DNA of 64,000 nucleotides from Nocardioides sp. Root190 (GTDB lineage: Bacteria > Actinomycetota > Actinomycetes > Propionibacteriales > Nocardioidaceae): the NCBI RefSeq assembly GCF_001428565.1, contig NZ_LMIA01000014.1, positions 38,951-102,950 of the forward strand, read 5' to 3'. The notes below the pieces were generated by a model. It did no database searches and had not been told where the DNA came from. It worked only from the letters and a program-made list of their open reading frames with translations. This document shows, one piece after another, positions 51,723-60,571 of this stretch (position 1 is the stretch's first letter; every line of letters starts with the position of its first letter). A program made the translations under genes and the position numbers.

Positions 51723-52997
51723 ATGGCCGAGAGCACTGACGACACCGACTGCGGCTGCCCGGAGTTCTCCGGCATGTCGCGGCGCGGCCTCTTCCGGGGT
51801 GCCCTGAGTGCCGGCCTGACCACGACGGCGCTCTTCGGCTCGACCTTCGTCGAGACGTCGTGGGCGCAGCCGCTCGCGACGGGCGCCCCGTCGGCCCCGT
51901 CCGTGCTGGTCGTGCTGTCGATGCGTGGCGCGGTCGACGGGATGAGCCTGGTCGTCCCGCACGGTGATCCTGCGTACTACGCCGCCCGACCGCGGATCGC
52001 GATCCCGGCCTCGCAGCTGCTCGCGAAGGACTCCTTCTTCGGACTCCACCCCCAGCTGGCGCCCCTGCTGCCGATGTGGAACGACGGCAGGATCGCCGCC
52101 GTCCACGCGGCAGGTCTGCCTGCGCCGAACCGTTCGCACTTCGCCGCGATGGAGGAGGTGGAGGACGCCGCCCCGGGTTCGCTCACGCGCACCGGCTGGC
52201 TCAACCGGCTGATCGGGCGCGACACCTTCACCAGCCCGCTGCAGGCCGTGCACCTCGGCGGATCACTCCCGCCGGCCTCGCTCAGCGGACCGCAGCCGAC
52301 GGTCGCGCTCGAGACGATCGGGGACATGCGGCTCGCCGGCGTCGACAAGTGGGACGTCGGCGGCCGGCGGACCAGGTCGATGCAGACCACCTGGCGCAGC
52401 TTCGGTGGATCGTTGGGGGCGGGCGCACGCTCCGCGATGCAGGCGATCGACGACTTCACGCCGGTGAAGGCGACCTCGGCGACGCCGGCCAACGGGGCGT
52501 CGTACCCCTCGACCGACCTCGGCAAGGCATTGGCCGCAACGGCCCGGACCATCCGTGGTGACGTCGGCGCCGAGGTGATCACCGTCGACTCCGGCTCCTG
52601 GGACCACCACGTCGACCTCGGCACCCTGGCCTGGGGCCAGATGCAACGGATGGCCGAGGAGTTCGCCACGGCGCTCGCGGCCTTCTTCACCGACCTCGGT
52701 GGGCTCGGTGGCAAGGTGACGGTCGTGGCGTTCTCGGAGTTCGGTCGGCGTACCAAGGAGAACAACAACTACGGCCTCGACCACGGCTGGGGCAACGTGA
52801 TGCTGCTCCTCGGCGCCGGCGTCAAGGGCGGGCACCACGGCCAGTGGCCCGGCCTGGTCAACGAGGCCAACGGGGACCTCTCCGTGACCACCGACTACCG
52901 CAGCGTGCTCGCGGAGGTCGTGGTGAAGCGGATGGGCGCGTCCTCGGCGGCCGTGTTCCCCGGCTTCACGCCGAGCACCGTCGGTGCGCTGCTCTAG
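51723..52997 (+). CDS. Tat-exported DUF1501 protein
   Basis: A 424-residue protein with the Tat-type signal MSRRGLFRGALSAG near residues 18-31, ending near SWAQ. The body resembles the alkaline-phosphatase-like fold of DUF1501: LVVLSMRGAVDGMSLVVPHG, LNRLIGRD, WDHHVDLG and FSEFGRRTKEN with conserved histidines and aspartates. It forms a pair with DUF1800. Substrate unknown. Its stop lies in a hairpin shared with the convergent gene. Confidence 0.87.
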   Translation: MAESTDDTDCGCPEFSGMSRRGLFRGALSAGLTTTALFGSTFVETSWAQPLATGAPSAPSVLVVLSMRGAVDGMSLVVPHGDPAYYAARPRIAIPASQLLAKDSFFGLHPQLAPLLPMWNDGRIAAVHAAGLPAPNRSHFAAMEEVEDAAPGSLTRTGWLNRLIGRDTFTSPLQAVHLGGSLPPASLSGPQPTVALETIGDMRLAGVDKWDVGGRRTRSMQTTWRSFGGSLGAGARSAMQAIDDFTPVKATSATPANGASYPSTDLGKALAATARTIRGDVGAEVITVDSGSWDHHVDLGTLAWGQMQRMAEEFATALAAFFTDLGGLGGKVTVVAFSEFGRRTKENNNYGLDHGWGNVMLLLGAGVKGGHHGQWPGLVNEANGDLSVTTDYRSVLAEVVVKRMGASSAAVFPGFTPSTVGALL

Positions 52998-53014
52998 GGA
53001 GACGCGCCCTAGAG
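52992..53014. terminator. hairpin holding both convergent stop codons
   Basis: CTCTAGGG-AGACGCG-CCCTAGAG is a perfect 8-bp stem with a 7-base loop. The TAG of the DUF1501 gene is in the left arm and the TAG of the minus-strand DUF1304 gene in the right. Likely a bidirectional terminator. Confidence 0.6.
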
Positions 53015-53389
53015 ACCGATCGCCAGCAGGACGACCGCGACGACCGGGAAGGCACCCTGCGTGATCGCGGCGCGGGCCTTGTCGGGCGAGGACAGCAGGA
53101 GCACGAGCGCGGCCGCCACCATCGAGCCTGCGCCAGCGAGGACCAACGTGGTCCCGACGGTGTCCTCGTCGGCCGCGAATGCGCCGAGACCGACGGCGAT
53201 CGCGACGGCCAGGAAGAGGTTGTAGAAGCCCTGGTTGAAGGCGAGCTCCTTGGTCGCCTCGGCCTCCGCCTCGCTCGTGCCGAAGGTCGCCCGGGTCCTC
53301 GGGCTGGTCCAGGTCAACGACTCCATCACCCAGATGTAGACGTGGAGCAGGGCAGCGAGCCCCGCGAACACGAGCGCGACCGCGGTCAT
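53009..53389 (-). CDS. DUF1304 membrane protein
   Basis: A 126-residue membrane protein with four hydrophobic segments and the motif YIWVMESLTWTSPRTRATF, then TKELAFNQGFYNLFLA, typical of DUF1304. Function is unknown. ATG 53389 overlaps the stop of the NmrA-like gene by 4 bases, so they form a two-gene operon. Confidence 0.85.
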   Translation of the reverse strand: MTAVALVFAGLAALLHVYIWVMESLTWTSPRTRATFGTSEAEAEATKELAFNQGFYNLFLAVAIAVGLGAFAADEDTVGTTLVLAGAGSMVAAALVLLLSSPDKARAAITQGAFPVVAVVLLAIGL

Positions 53390-54228
53390 GGCTGCTCCTT
53401 CGAGTCGAGGTACGACGCCAGCCCGGTGGGGGCGCGTCCGGTGAGCCGCTGCACGTGGTCGGTCACGCCGGCCAGCTCACCGCGGGCGATCGCAGTGTAG
53501 GTGGAGACCCAGGCGTCGTACTGCCACTGAGGGGCGGGCCAGCGCAGCCGGGACGCGTAGGCCTCCTCGAGGGTCTCGTCGTGGTAGGTCACCGGTCGGC
53601 CGGTGTGGGCCGTCAGGATGGTCGCGACCTCGGCGAGCGAGACCGACTCGGGGCCGGTGAGGTCCCAGGTGGTCCCGGCATGGGCGCCGACATCGGTGAG
53701 CACGGCGACCGCGCTGCGGGCGATGTCGTCGCGGGTCACCGCAGCCACCCGGCCGTCGCCGGCGGGGCCGCGGATGACGCCGTCCTCGCCGACCAGGTCG
53801 GGCAGGAAGTCGAGGTAGAAGTTGTCGCGCAGGAACGTGAACGCCATGCCGCTGGAGCGCAGGTGTTCCTCGGTGGCCCAGTGGTCGCGGCCCAGCGTGA
53901 AGGCGCAGTCGACGGCGGCGCCGTAGAAGGAGGTGTAGACGACGTGGCCGACGCCCGCCTCGGCGGCGGCGTCGATGAAGGTGCGGTGCTGGTCGAGCCG
54001 GTCCGCGGCCTCGGCGCCCGAGACCATGAACAGCGTCGTGACGCCCTCGAGGGAGCGTCGGGCGAGTTCGCGGTCGGCGTACGACGTCGTGGCGAGGGTG
54101 GCGCCCTCCAGGTCGGGTGCCCGCGACGGGTCCCGGACCAGCAGGCGTTGCTCGAGTCCGCGCTCCGAGAGCGCCCGGGCGATGATCTGCCCGAGCGCTC
54201 CCGTGGAGCCGGTGATGCCGAGGGTCAC
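53386..54228 (-). CDS. NmrA/QorB-like NAD(P)-binding protein
   Basis: A 280-residue atypical SDR. The N-terminal motif is ITGSTGALGQIIARALSERG. Conserved features include FMVSGAEAADRLDQHRTFID and the VGHVVYTSFYGA segment, placing it with QorB-type quinone reductases or NmrA redox sensors. It lacks the YxxxK motif of classical SDRs. The start is GTG 54228. It is coupled to the DUF1304 gene. Confidence 0.8.
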   Translation of the reverse strand: MTLGITGSTGALGQIIARALSERGLEQRLLVRDPSRAPDLEGATLATTSYADRELARRSLEGVTTLFMVSGAEAADRLDQHRTFIDAAAEAGVGHVVYTSFYGAAVDCAFTLGRDHWATEEHLRSSGMAFTFLRDNFYLDFLPDLVGEDGVIRGPAGDGRVAAVTRDDIARSAVAVLTDVGAHAGTTWDLTGPESVSLAEVATILTAHTGRPVTYHDETLEEAYASRLRWPAPQWQYDAWVSTYTAIARGELAGVTDHVQRLTGRAPTGLASYLDSKEQP

Positions 54229-54240
54229 GGAGGGTGACTC

Positions 54241-55152
54241 TCAGCCGAGGTCGTTCTCGGCGAGCCAGTCCTTGGCGATGGTCGCGGCCGGCAGCTTCTC
54301 GTCGACGCTGCGCTGGTTGAGCGCGATCAGGTCCTCGGGCGTCATCGCCGCACTGATCTCGTTGATGATCGCGGCGGCATCGTCGCTGACGTCGTCGCTC
54401 GCCACGGGGACCACGGCAGAGGCGAGGAACAGGCCCTTGGTGTCCTCGAGGGTGACCAGGTCGTTCTTCTTGATCGAGGGGTCCGCGGTGTAGATCAGGC
54501 CGACCTGGATGTCGCCGTCGTTGAGCGCCTTGACGGTCAGCGGGCCGCCGCTGTCCTCGATCGGCGTGAAGGTGACGTCGACGCCGTAGGTGTCCTTGAG
54601 GCCCTTCGGGCCGTTGGGCCGGGACTCCGCCTCGGAGTTGGCGCCGAACACCAGCGGATCGGTGACCTTGGCGAGGTCCTCGATCGTCGTGATGTCCCAC
54701 TTGTCCGCGAACTCCTTGGTGATGACGTAGGAGTCCTGGTCCGTGGCGGGGGAGGCGTCGAGCAGGCGCAGGCCCTCGGGGAGCGCGTCACCGAGGGCGG
54801 CGTAGGCCTCCTCCGGCTTGGTGGCCGTCGCGTCCGGCTCCAGCGCGATGAGGAGCGGGCCGGTGTACTCCGGGAACAGGTCGATGTCGCCGGACTCGAT
54901 GTCGGGCAGGTAGGCCTCGCGCTGGCCGATCCTGAACGTGCGCTCGACCTCGATGTCGTCGGCCTCGAGTGCCTGGGCGTAGATCTCGGCGATGATCTCG
55001 TTGGAGTAGTAGTCCTGAGAGCCGATCACGATGGTCTCGCCGTCGCCACCGCCGGAGGCCAGCGGGTCGGAGTCGCCGCACGCGGACAGCGCGAGGCTGC
55101 CGGCGGCAACCAGGGCGAGCACGGGGCCGAACCCCTTGCGGATGCGGGTCAT
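54241..55152 (-). CDS. osmoprotectant/choline ABC substrate-binding lipoprotein
   Basis: A 303-residue exported lipoprotein (lipobox LALSACG near residues 19-25). The mature part is an OpuAC/ProX-type domain with IVIGSQDYYSNEIIAEIYAQ and QREAYLPDIESGDIDLFPEY, which binds glycine betaine, choline or other quaternary amines. It lies last in a four-gene minus-strand operon with two permeases and an ATPase. Spacing to the upstream permease is 2 bp. Confidence 0.9.
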   Translation of the reverse strand: MTRIRKGFGPVLALVAAGSLALSACGDSDPLASGGGDGETIVIGSQDYYSNEIIAEIYAQALEADDIEVERTFRIGQREAYLPDIESGDIDLFPEYTGPLLIALEPDATATKPEEAYAALGDALPEGLRLLDASPATDQDSYVITKEFADKWDITTIEDLAKVTDPLVFGANSEAESRPNGPKGLKDTYGVDVTFTPIEDSGGPLTVKALNDGDIQVGLIYTADPSIKKNDLVTLEDTKGLFLASAVVPVASDDVSDDAAAIINEISAAMTPEDLIALNQRSVDEKLPAATIAKDWLAENDLG

Positions 55153-55154
55153 GG

Positions 55155-55862
55155 TCAACCTTTCGAAGGCGCAGCCCCAGCGGGGCTGCGGGTCGGGGAG
55201 ACGTCGCCACGGGGAGGGCGCCGGCTCGCACGCTGGAGAGAGCCCAGCGCGAGATCGAGGAGGAGTGCCAGCAGCGCGACGAGGATCGCGCCGGCCAGCA
55301 TCTGGGGGTAGTCGCGGGTCTTGAGACCGGCGAACAGGTAGCGGCCGAGGCCGTTGTCGGAGATGTAGGCCACGAGTGTGGCCGTGGCGACGATCTGCAG
55401 TGTCGCCGCGCGCAGGCCCCCGAGGATGACGTCGGCGCCGAGGGGGATCTCGACCCGCGTCACCAGCTGCCACTCGCTCATCCCGATGGCGCGGGCGGCG
55501 TCGACGGCACCGCGGTCGGCCGCCTCGATACCGGCGTAGGCGCCGGCGAGCAGGGACGGGAAGCCGAGCGTGACGAGGGCGAGCAGGGGCGCCTCGATGC
55601 CGATGCCGAGCCAGAGGCCGAGCAGGGTGAGCAGGCCGAGGGTGGGTACGGCGCGGACGGCGCCGGCCAGTCCGACGACGAGCAGTCGGCCGCGTCCGGT
55701 GTGGCCGATCACGATGCCGAGCGGGAGCGCGAGGACCGCGGCGACGAGGACGGCGGCGAAGGTGATCCACAGGTGCTGCAGCAGACGCGCATCGATGCCG
55801 CCGGGACCACCCCAGTGGGAGCCGTCCCCGATCCAGGCGATGGCGTCGCCGAACAGGCTCAT
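55155..55862 (-). CDS. osmoprotectant ABC permease (ProW/OpuCB type)
   Basis: A 235-residue permease of the BPD inner-membrane family with about five or six hydrophobic segments. The EAA-type loop is DRGAVDAARAIGMSEWQLVTRV near residue 122. ATG 55862 overlaps the upstream permease stop by 4 bases. It works with the second permease and the ATPase to import compatible solutes. Confidence 0.9.
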   Translation of the reverse strand: MSLFGDAIAWIGDGSHWGGPGGIDARLLQHLWITFAAVLVAAVLALPLGIVIGHTGRGRLLVVGLAGAVRAVPTLGLLTLLGLWLGIGIEAPLLALVTLGFPSLLAGAYAGIEAADRGAVDAARAIGMSEWQLVTRVEIPLGADVILGGLRAATLQIVATATLVAYISDNGLGRYLFAGLKTRDYPQMLAGAILVALLALLLDLALGSLQRASRRPPRGDVSPTRSPAGAAPSKG

Positions 55863-56512
55863 GTCGTCGCCCCTGCCTTCGTGCGCTGCTGCCACGGGGT
55901 GAGGACGGCGCCCAGTGCCACGATCAGGAGGTCGAGGGCCATGGCGAGCAGCATCGTGCCGACCACGCCGATGGCGACCTCCTCGCGGATGTTGCGCTGG
56001 AAGCCGTCGGTGAGCAGGCTGCCGAGGCTCGAGATCCCGACCAGTGCCCCGATGGTGACCAGGCTGACGGTGCTCACCGCGACCACGCGGATGCCGGACA
56101 GCAGCACGGGCAGCGAGAGCGGCAGGTCCACGCGCCAGAAGATCCCGGTGGGGGAGTGGCCCATCGCCTCGGCCGCTTCCCGCACCCGGATGTCGACGGA
56201 CCGGAAGGCGTCGGCCGCCGTACCCGCGAGGAGGGCCGTGCCGTAGACGGAGAGGGCGATGACCAGGTTGGTCTCGCTGCGCAACGGCACGGACAGGATC
56301 ACCGGGATCACGATGAGCAGGGGGAGTGCGGGCACGGAGTAGAGCAGGCTCGAGATGCCGAGCACCACGGAACCGACGCGGGGCCAGCGCCACGCGATCC
56401 GTCCCAGCACGATCGCGATCACCACGCTGATCAGGACCGCAGGGATGGCCAGTCGTGCGTGCCGTCCGAGCAGGTCCCAGACCAGATCCTGGTTGAGCTC
56501 GAACCAGGTCAT
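55859..56512 (-). CDS. osmoprotectant ABC permease (second subunit)
   Basis: A 217-residue permease with the EAA-type loop SVDIRVREAAEAMGHSPTG near residue 107 and five or so membrane segments. I chose ATG 56512 because it lies just after the ATPase stop and begins the conserved part. It forms the heterodimeric channel with the neighbouring permease. Confidence 0.9.
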   Translation of the reverse strand: MTWFELNQDLVWDLLGRHARLAIPAVLISVVIAIVLGRIAWRWPRVGSVVLGISSLLYSVPALPLLIVIPVILSVPLRSETNLVIALSVYGTALLAGTAADAFRSVDIRVREAAEAMGHSPTGIFWRVDLPLSLPVLLSGIRVVAVSTVSLVTIGALVGISSLGSLLTDGFQRNIREEVAIGVVGTMLLAMALDLLIVALGAVLTPWQQRTKAGATT

Positions 56513-56522
56513 CCGCGGCGCC

Positions 56523-57335
56523 TCATGACAGCACCCCGACCGGACGGTCGTCACCGTCGACGACGACCTGTCGACCGTCGAGGTCGACGGTGCGCAGGGT
56601 GCGTTCGGCGCGGTCCGCGCCGATGAAGTCGCGGACGAAGTCGTTGGCCGGCGCGGCCACGATCTCCTGCGGACTGCCGGACTGGGCGATGATCCCGCCG
56701 GTGCGGAGGATGATCACCTGGTCACCGAGCCGGAAGGCCTCGTCGATGTCGTGGGTCACCAGGACGATCGTCTTGCCGAGCTCGGACTGGAGTGCCAGGA
56801 GCTGGTCCTGGAGGTCGCGGCGCACGATGGGGTCCACCGCCCCGAAGGGCTCGTCCATCAGCAGGATGTTGGGATCGGCCGCGAGCGCGCGTGCCACGGC
56901 GACGCGTTGCTGCTGGCCGCCGGAGAGCTGACCCGGGTAGCGCTTCGCGAGCGAGGGGTCGAGACCGACCTTGGCGAGCAGCTCCAGGGCATCCGCGCGG
57001 GCCTGCGCCTTCGGCGTACCGCAGAGCACCGGCACGGTGGTCACGTTGTCGATCACCTTGCGGTGGGGCAGCAGGCCGCCCGCCTGCGGGACGTAGCCGA
57101 TCGACCGGCGCAGGGCGACCTTGTCGAGGTCACGGACGTCGCTCCCGTCGATGAGCACGGTGCCCGTCGTCGGATCGATCATCCGGTTGACCATCCGCAT
57201 CAGCGTCGTCTTGCCCGACCCGGACGTCCCGACCAGTGCGAGGGTGCGGTGCGACGGGACGGAGCAGGAGAACTCGGCAACCGCCTCCGTGCCGTCGGGA
57301 TAGGTCTTGCTGACCCCACTGAACTCGATCCCCAT
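56523..57335 (-). CDS. osmoprotectant ABC ATP-binding protein (ProV/OpuCA type)
   Basis: A 270-residue ATPase. Walker A is GTSGSGKT near residues 36-43, the signature LSGGQQQR lies near 135, Walker B is ILLMDEPFGAVDP and the H-loop is VTHDIDEA. It lacks the C-terminal CBS pair seen in ProV, so it is likely of the shorter type. The start is ATG 57335; it heads the operon. A large repeat lies directly upstream. Confidence 0.92.
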   Translation of the reverse strand: MGIEFSGVSKTYPDGTEAVAEFSCSVPSHRTLALVGTSGSGKTTLMRMVNRMIDPTTGTVLIDGSDVRDLDKVALRRSIGYVPQAGGLLPHRKVIDNVTTVPVLCGTPKAQARADALELLAKVGLDPSLAKRYPGQLSGGQQQRVAVARALAADPNILLMDEPFGAVDPIVRRDLQDQLLALQSELGKTIVLVTHDIDEAFRLGDQVIILRTGGIIAQSGSPQEIVAAPANDFVRDFIGADRAERTLRTVDLDGRQVVVDGDDRPVGVLS

Positions 57336-57371
57336 GCCCGCCACCCTAGAGGGACGGACGGACAACTCGGG

Positions 57372-57514
57372 GGCACGAAGTGCGTGGTTTTCTCTACCGA
57401 AGTGTCACGTTGTCTCCTCCGAGGTGCGCCCTCTGCGTCGTACGACGAGGAGAAACCGGCGTACGTCGGGGGAGAAACCCTCGCACTTCGGGGGAGAAAA
57501 CCGCGCACTTCGCG
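57372..57514. repeat. inverted array of six 22-bp units
   Basis: Three tandem 22-bp units run forward (57372, 57394, 57416), then an 11-bp centre (TCGTACGACGA at 57438-57448), then three units in reverse (57449, 57471, 57493). The unit matches that at 43377-43442. The arms can fold into one long hairpin. It lies upstream of the ABC ATPase gene and downstream of the SnoaL-like gene. Confidence 0.8.
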
Positions 57515-57520
57515 GGGGAT

Positions 57521-57919
57521 TCAGGCCCCGGAAGCCTGTTCCACGATCCGGTCGAACCGGGCACCCATCGCATCGGCCAGGGCGTTGGCTGCCTTCAACG
57601 GGCGCACCATCACCATGAAGTCGGTGATCAGGCCGGCGTCGTCGATCACGAGGAAGTCGCAGCCGGTGATGTCGAGGCCGTTGACCTTCGCCTCGAAGAC
57701 CAGTGCGTGGCCGTCGGCGTCGCCGAGCTCGCGGACGTAGCGGAAGTCCTCGAAGACCTCGACGACGTTCGCGAGGATCGCAGCCGTGATCGCCTTGCCC
57801 TCGTAGGGCTTGTGGGCCACGGGGCTGCGGAAGACGACGTCCTCGGCGAGCGACGCCTGCATGGCCGCCACGTCACCGGACTCGACGGCGGCGCGGAACC
57901 CTCCCGTCGTGGCGCTCAC
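57521..57919 (-). CDS. SnoaL/NTF2-like protein
   Basis: A 132-residue alpha+beta barrel protein of the SnoaL/NTF2-like superfamily. Features include an N-terminal helix, DVVFRSPVAHKPYEGKAI, FEDFRYVRELGDADGHALVF and the C-terminal strand DFLVIDDAGLITDFMVMVRP. GTG 57919 overlaps the dienoyl-CoA reductase stop by 3 bases. Could be an isomerase or binding protein acting on the reductase product; last gene of the PadR operon. Confidence 0.82.
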   Translation of the reverse strand: MSATTGGFRAAVESGDVAAMQASLAEDVVFRSPVAHKPYEGKAITAAILANVVEVFEDFRYVRELGDADGHALVFEAKVNGLDITGCDFLVIDDAGLITDFMVMVRPLKAANALADAMGARFDRIVEQASGA

Positions 57920-59919
57920 AGCGTTGCCGCCAGCTCGGTGCCCTGCTTGATGGCGCGCTTGGCGTCCAGCTCGGCGGCGACGTCGGCGCCGCCGATGAGG
58001 TGGACCGTCCCGGGGAAGGCCGAGGCGAGCAGCTCGTCGTACAGGCCGCGCACCGACTCCTGTCCCGCGCACACGACGACGTGGTCGACGTCGAGCACCT
58101 GGGCGCTGCCGTCGACGGTGATGTGCAGGCCGGCGTCGTCGACCTTGTCGTAGGAGACGCCGCTGATCTGGTGCACGCCGAGGTCCTTGACGGCCGCACG
58201 GTGCACCCAGCCGGACGTCTTGCCCAGACCCTTGCCCTGCGCGGACTCCTTGCGCTGGAGCAGCCACACCTCGCGCCTGGGGGTGCGGGGCAGCTTGTCG
58301 GTGATGCCTCCGCGTACGACGGCAGGGTCGGCCACGCCCCAGTGCGCCTTCCACTGCTCGAGGGTCTCCGGCTCGTGCGCCAGCAGCTCGCTGACGTCGA
58401 AGCCGATGCCGCCGGCACCCATCACGGCGACGCGGCCACCGACGGGGACCCGACCGGTGATCGCGTCGGGGTAGGACACGACCTTCGCGTGGTCGATGCC
58501 GGGGATCGAGGGCGTCCGCGGGGCGACGCCCGTGGCGACGACGACCTCGTCGAACCCGCTGAGCAGGTCGGGGGTGGCGCGGGTCGAGAGCTTCACGTTG
58601 ACGCCCAGCACCTCCATCCGGCGGCGGTAGTAGCGCAGCGTCTCGGCGAACTCCTCCTTGCCGGGGATCTGCATGGCGAGGCGGAACTGGCCGCCCAGCT
58701 CGTCGCTCGCCTCGAACAGCGTCACGTCGTGGCCGCGCTCTGCGGAGCTGACGGCGGTGGCGAGCCCCGCCGGTCCGGCGCCCACGATCGCGACGCGCTT
58801 GGCGCGACGGGTCGGGGTGAGCACCAGCGTGGTCTCGTGGCAGGCGCGGGGGTTGACCAGGCAGGACGCGCGCTGCGCCTTGAACGTGTGGTCCAGGCAG
58901 GCCTGGTTGCAACCGATGCAGGTGTTGATCTCGTCGGCACGGCCGTCGCGGGCCTTCGCGACGAGGTCGGGGTCGGCGAGGAACGGGCGCGCCATCGAGA
59001 CCAGGTCGATGCCCTGCTCGAGGATCGACTCGGCGAGGTCGGGGGTGTTGATCCGGTTGCTGGCGCACACCGGGATCGAGACGGCCTCCTTGAGTCGCAG
59101 GGTGCTGTCGACCCAGGCGCCGCGCGGGACGCTCGTGACGATCGTGGGCACTCGCGCCTCGTGCCAGCCGATGCCGGTGTTGAAGACGCTCGCGCCGGCC
59201 TCCTCCAGCTGGTGCGCGAGGTCGAGGGTCTCGGCCCAGGTCTGGCCGTCGGGGACCAGGTCCAGCAACGACATCCGGTACATCACGAAGAAGTCCGGCA
59301 TCTCCTGGCGGATCCGGCGCACGATCTCGACCGGGAAGCGCATCCGCGCCTCGGCGGAGCCGCCCCACTTGTCGGTACGACGGTTGGTGCGCTCGGCGAG
59401 GAACTGGTTGATCAGGTAGCCCTCGGACCCCATCACCTCGATGCCGTCGTAGCCGGCCTTGCGGGCGAGCTTCGCGGAGGCGACGAAGTCGTCGACCGTC
59501 TTGTCCACGGCACGCGTCGACAGGGCCGAGGCCTTGAACGGGGTGATGGGGGACTTCGTCGCGCTGGCGGACACGCTGAAGGGCGTGTAGCCGTAGCGGC
59601 CTGCGTGCAGCAGCTGCAGCGCGATCTTGCCGCCGTGCTCGTGCACCGCTTCCGTGACGCGCTGGTGCCGGTGGGCGTTCATCCGGGTGGTCATCTGCGA
59701 GCCGAAGGGCAGCAGCCAGCCGCGCACGTTCGGCGCGTAGCCGCCGGTGACGATGAGGCCGACCCCACCGCGGGCGCGCTCGGCGAAGTAGGCCGCCATC
59801 TCGTCGACGTGCCAGGGCCGGTCCTCGAGGCCGGTGTGCATCGAGCCCATCACGGCACGGGACTGGAGCTCCAGGCCGCCGACGACCGCCTTCGAGGTGA
59901 GCAGGGGATAGCTGGTCAT
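57916..59919 (-). CDS. fadH: 2,4-dienoyl-CoA reductase (FadH-like)
   Basis: A 667-residue iron-sulfur flavoprotein of the Old Yellow Enzyme family that reduces 2,4-dienoyl-CoA in unsaturated fatty acid oxidation. An FMN TIM barrel covers residues 1-340 (GFDGIEVMGSEG-like segment reads GYDGIEVMGSEGYLINQFL). The 4Fe-4S cysteines are in CIGCNQAC and a later RASC. The FAD and NADPH domains contain GAGPAGLATAVSSAERGHDV and VMGAGGIGFDV. ATG 59919 shares one base with the PadR stop. Steroid or terpenoid dienes are alternative substrates. Confidence 0.9.
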   Translation of the reverse strand: MTSYPLLTSKAVVGGLELQSRAVMGSMHTGLEDRPWHVDEMAAYFAERARGGVGLIVTGGYAPNVRGWLLPFGSQMTTRMNAHRHQRVTEAVHEHGGKIALQLLHAGRYGYTPFSVSASATKSPITPFKASALSTRAVDKTVDDFVASAKLARKAGYDGIEVMGSEGYLINQFLAERTNRRTDKWGGSAEARMRFPVEIVRRIRQEMPDFFVMYRMSLLDLVPDGQTWAETLDLAHQLEEAGASVFNTGIGWHEARVPTIVTSVPRGAWVDSTLRLKEAVSIPVCASNRINTPDLAESILEQGIDLVSMARPFLADPDLVAKARDGRADEINTCIGCNQACLDHTFKAQRASCLVNPRACHETTLVLTPTRRAKRVAIVGAGPAGLATAVSSAERGHDVTLFEASDELGGQFRLAMQIPGKEEFAETLRYYRRRMEVLGVNVKLSTRATPDLLSGFDEVVVATGVAPRTPSIPGIDHAKVVSYPDAITGRVPVGGRVAVMGAGGIGFDVSELLAHEPETLEQWKAHWGVADPAVVRGGITDKLPRTPRREVWLLQRKESAQGKGLGKTSGWVHRAAVKDLGVHQISGVSYDKVDDAGLHITVDGSAQVLDVDHVVVCAGQESVRGLYDELLASAFPGTVHLIGGADVAAELDAKRAIKQGTELAATL

Positions 59920-60488
59920 CAGGACTCCTTGCCAGAGGTGGCGATGTCGGTCGCAATTGAGGTGTGGGCGTCGATGTACTCGCTCAGCCAGCGGATCCAG
60001 AACTCCTCCATGAGGAGGCCGCCACGCAGCACGAGGTAGATGTCGAGGTCGGCGTCACGCAGCGCGCCGGGGTCCGGGAAGTCGCGGGTCGCGAGGAACT
60101 CGTAGAGCGAGAGCCGCTTGGTGTGCTCGTCGAGCTGGCGGCGCAGGTCCTCGAGCAGGGCCGCCCGGTCGCCGTACGACGCCCCGCGCATCCGCACGCT
60201 GACGCTGCTGCGCATCGCATCGGGTGTGCTCGGCTCACCGATCCAGCGGGTCAGCTCGGCGCGGCCGGCGTCGGTGACGTCGTAGACCTTCTTCGTGGGG
60301 CGGTCGGGCTGGGGAACGGTCTCGGCCGTGATCCATCCGTCGCTCTCCATCCGGCCCAGCACCCGGTAGATCTGCTGGTGCGTCGCGCTCCAGAAGAAGC
60401 CGATCGACGCGTCGAAGCGCCGGACCAGTTCCGATCCCGACGCGGCGCGCTCGCTGAGCGAGACGAGGATCGCGTGCTCGAGTGCCAT
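59919..60488 (-). CDS. PadR-family transcriptional regulator
   Basis: A 189-residue regulator. The winged helix covers about residues 1-85 (LEHAILVSLSERAASGSELVRRF and HQQIYRVLGRMESDGWI) and a helical dimerisation domain follows. Its gene heads the operon with the dienoyl-CoA reductase and SnoaL-like genes. A palindrome upstream (60520) is a likely autoregulatory operator. PadR regulators are often relieved by aromatic or lipid ligands. Confidence 0.9.
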   Translation of the reverse strand: MALEHAILVSLSERAASGSELVRRFDASIGFFWSATHQQIYRVLGRMESDGWITAETVPQPDRPTKKVYDVTDAGRAELTRWIGEPSTPDAMRSSVSVRMRGASYGDRAALLEDLRRQLDEHTKRLSLYEFLATRDFPDPGALRDADLDIYLVLRGGLLMEEFWIRWLSEYIDAHTSIATDIATSGKES

Positions 60489-60519
60489 GACAGCAGGATG
60501 CCTCAGCCGGGACCGCTAT

Positions 60520-60531
60520 GCAACTAGTTGC
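60520..60531. promoter_or_regulatory. PadR operator candidate GCAACTAGTTGC
   Basis: A perfect 12-bp palindrome, followed directly by a second degenerate copy (GCAACTTGTTTC, 60532-60543), 32 bp before the PadR start. The tandem arrangement resembles PadR-type operators with ATGC-n-GCAT-like spacing. Confidence 0.6.
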
Positions 60532-60571
60532 GCAACTTGTTTCACGTCACGTGGCTGGGCGCCAGCAACCG

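Noticed and set aside
57372-57514. Possible CRISPR array
   Set aside because: Units are contiguous 22-bp repeats with no unique spacers, and no cas genes are near.
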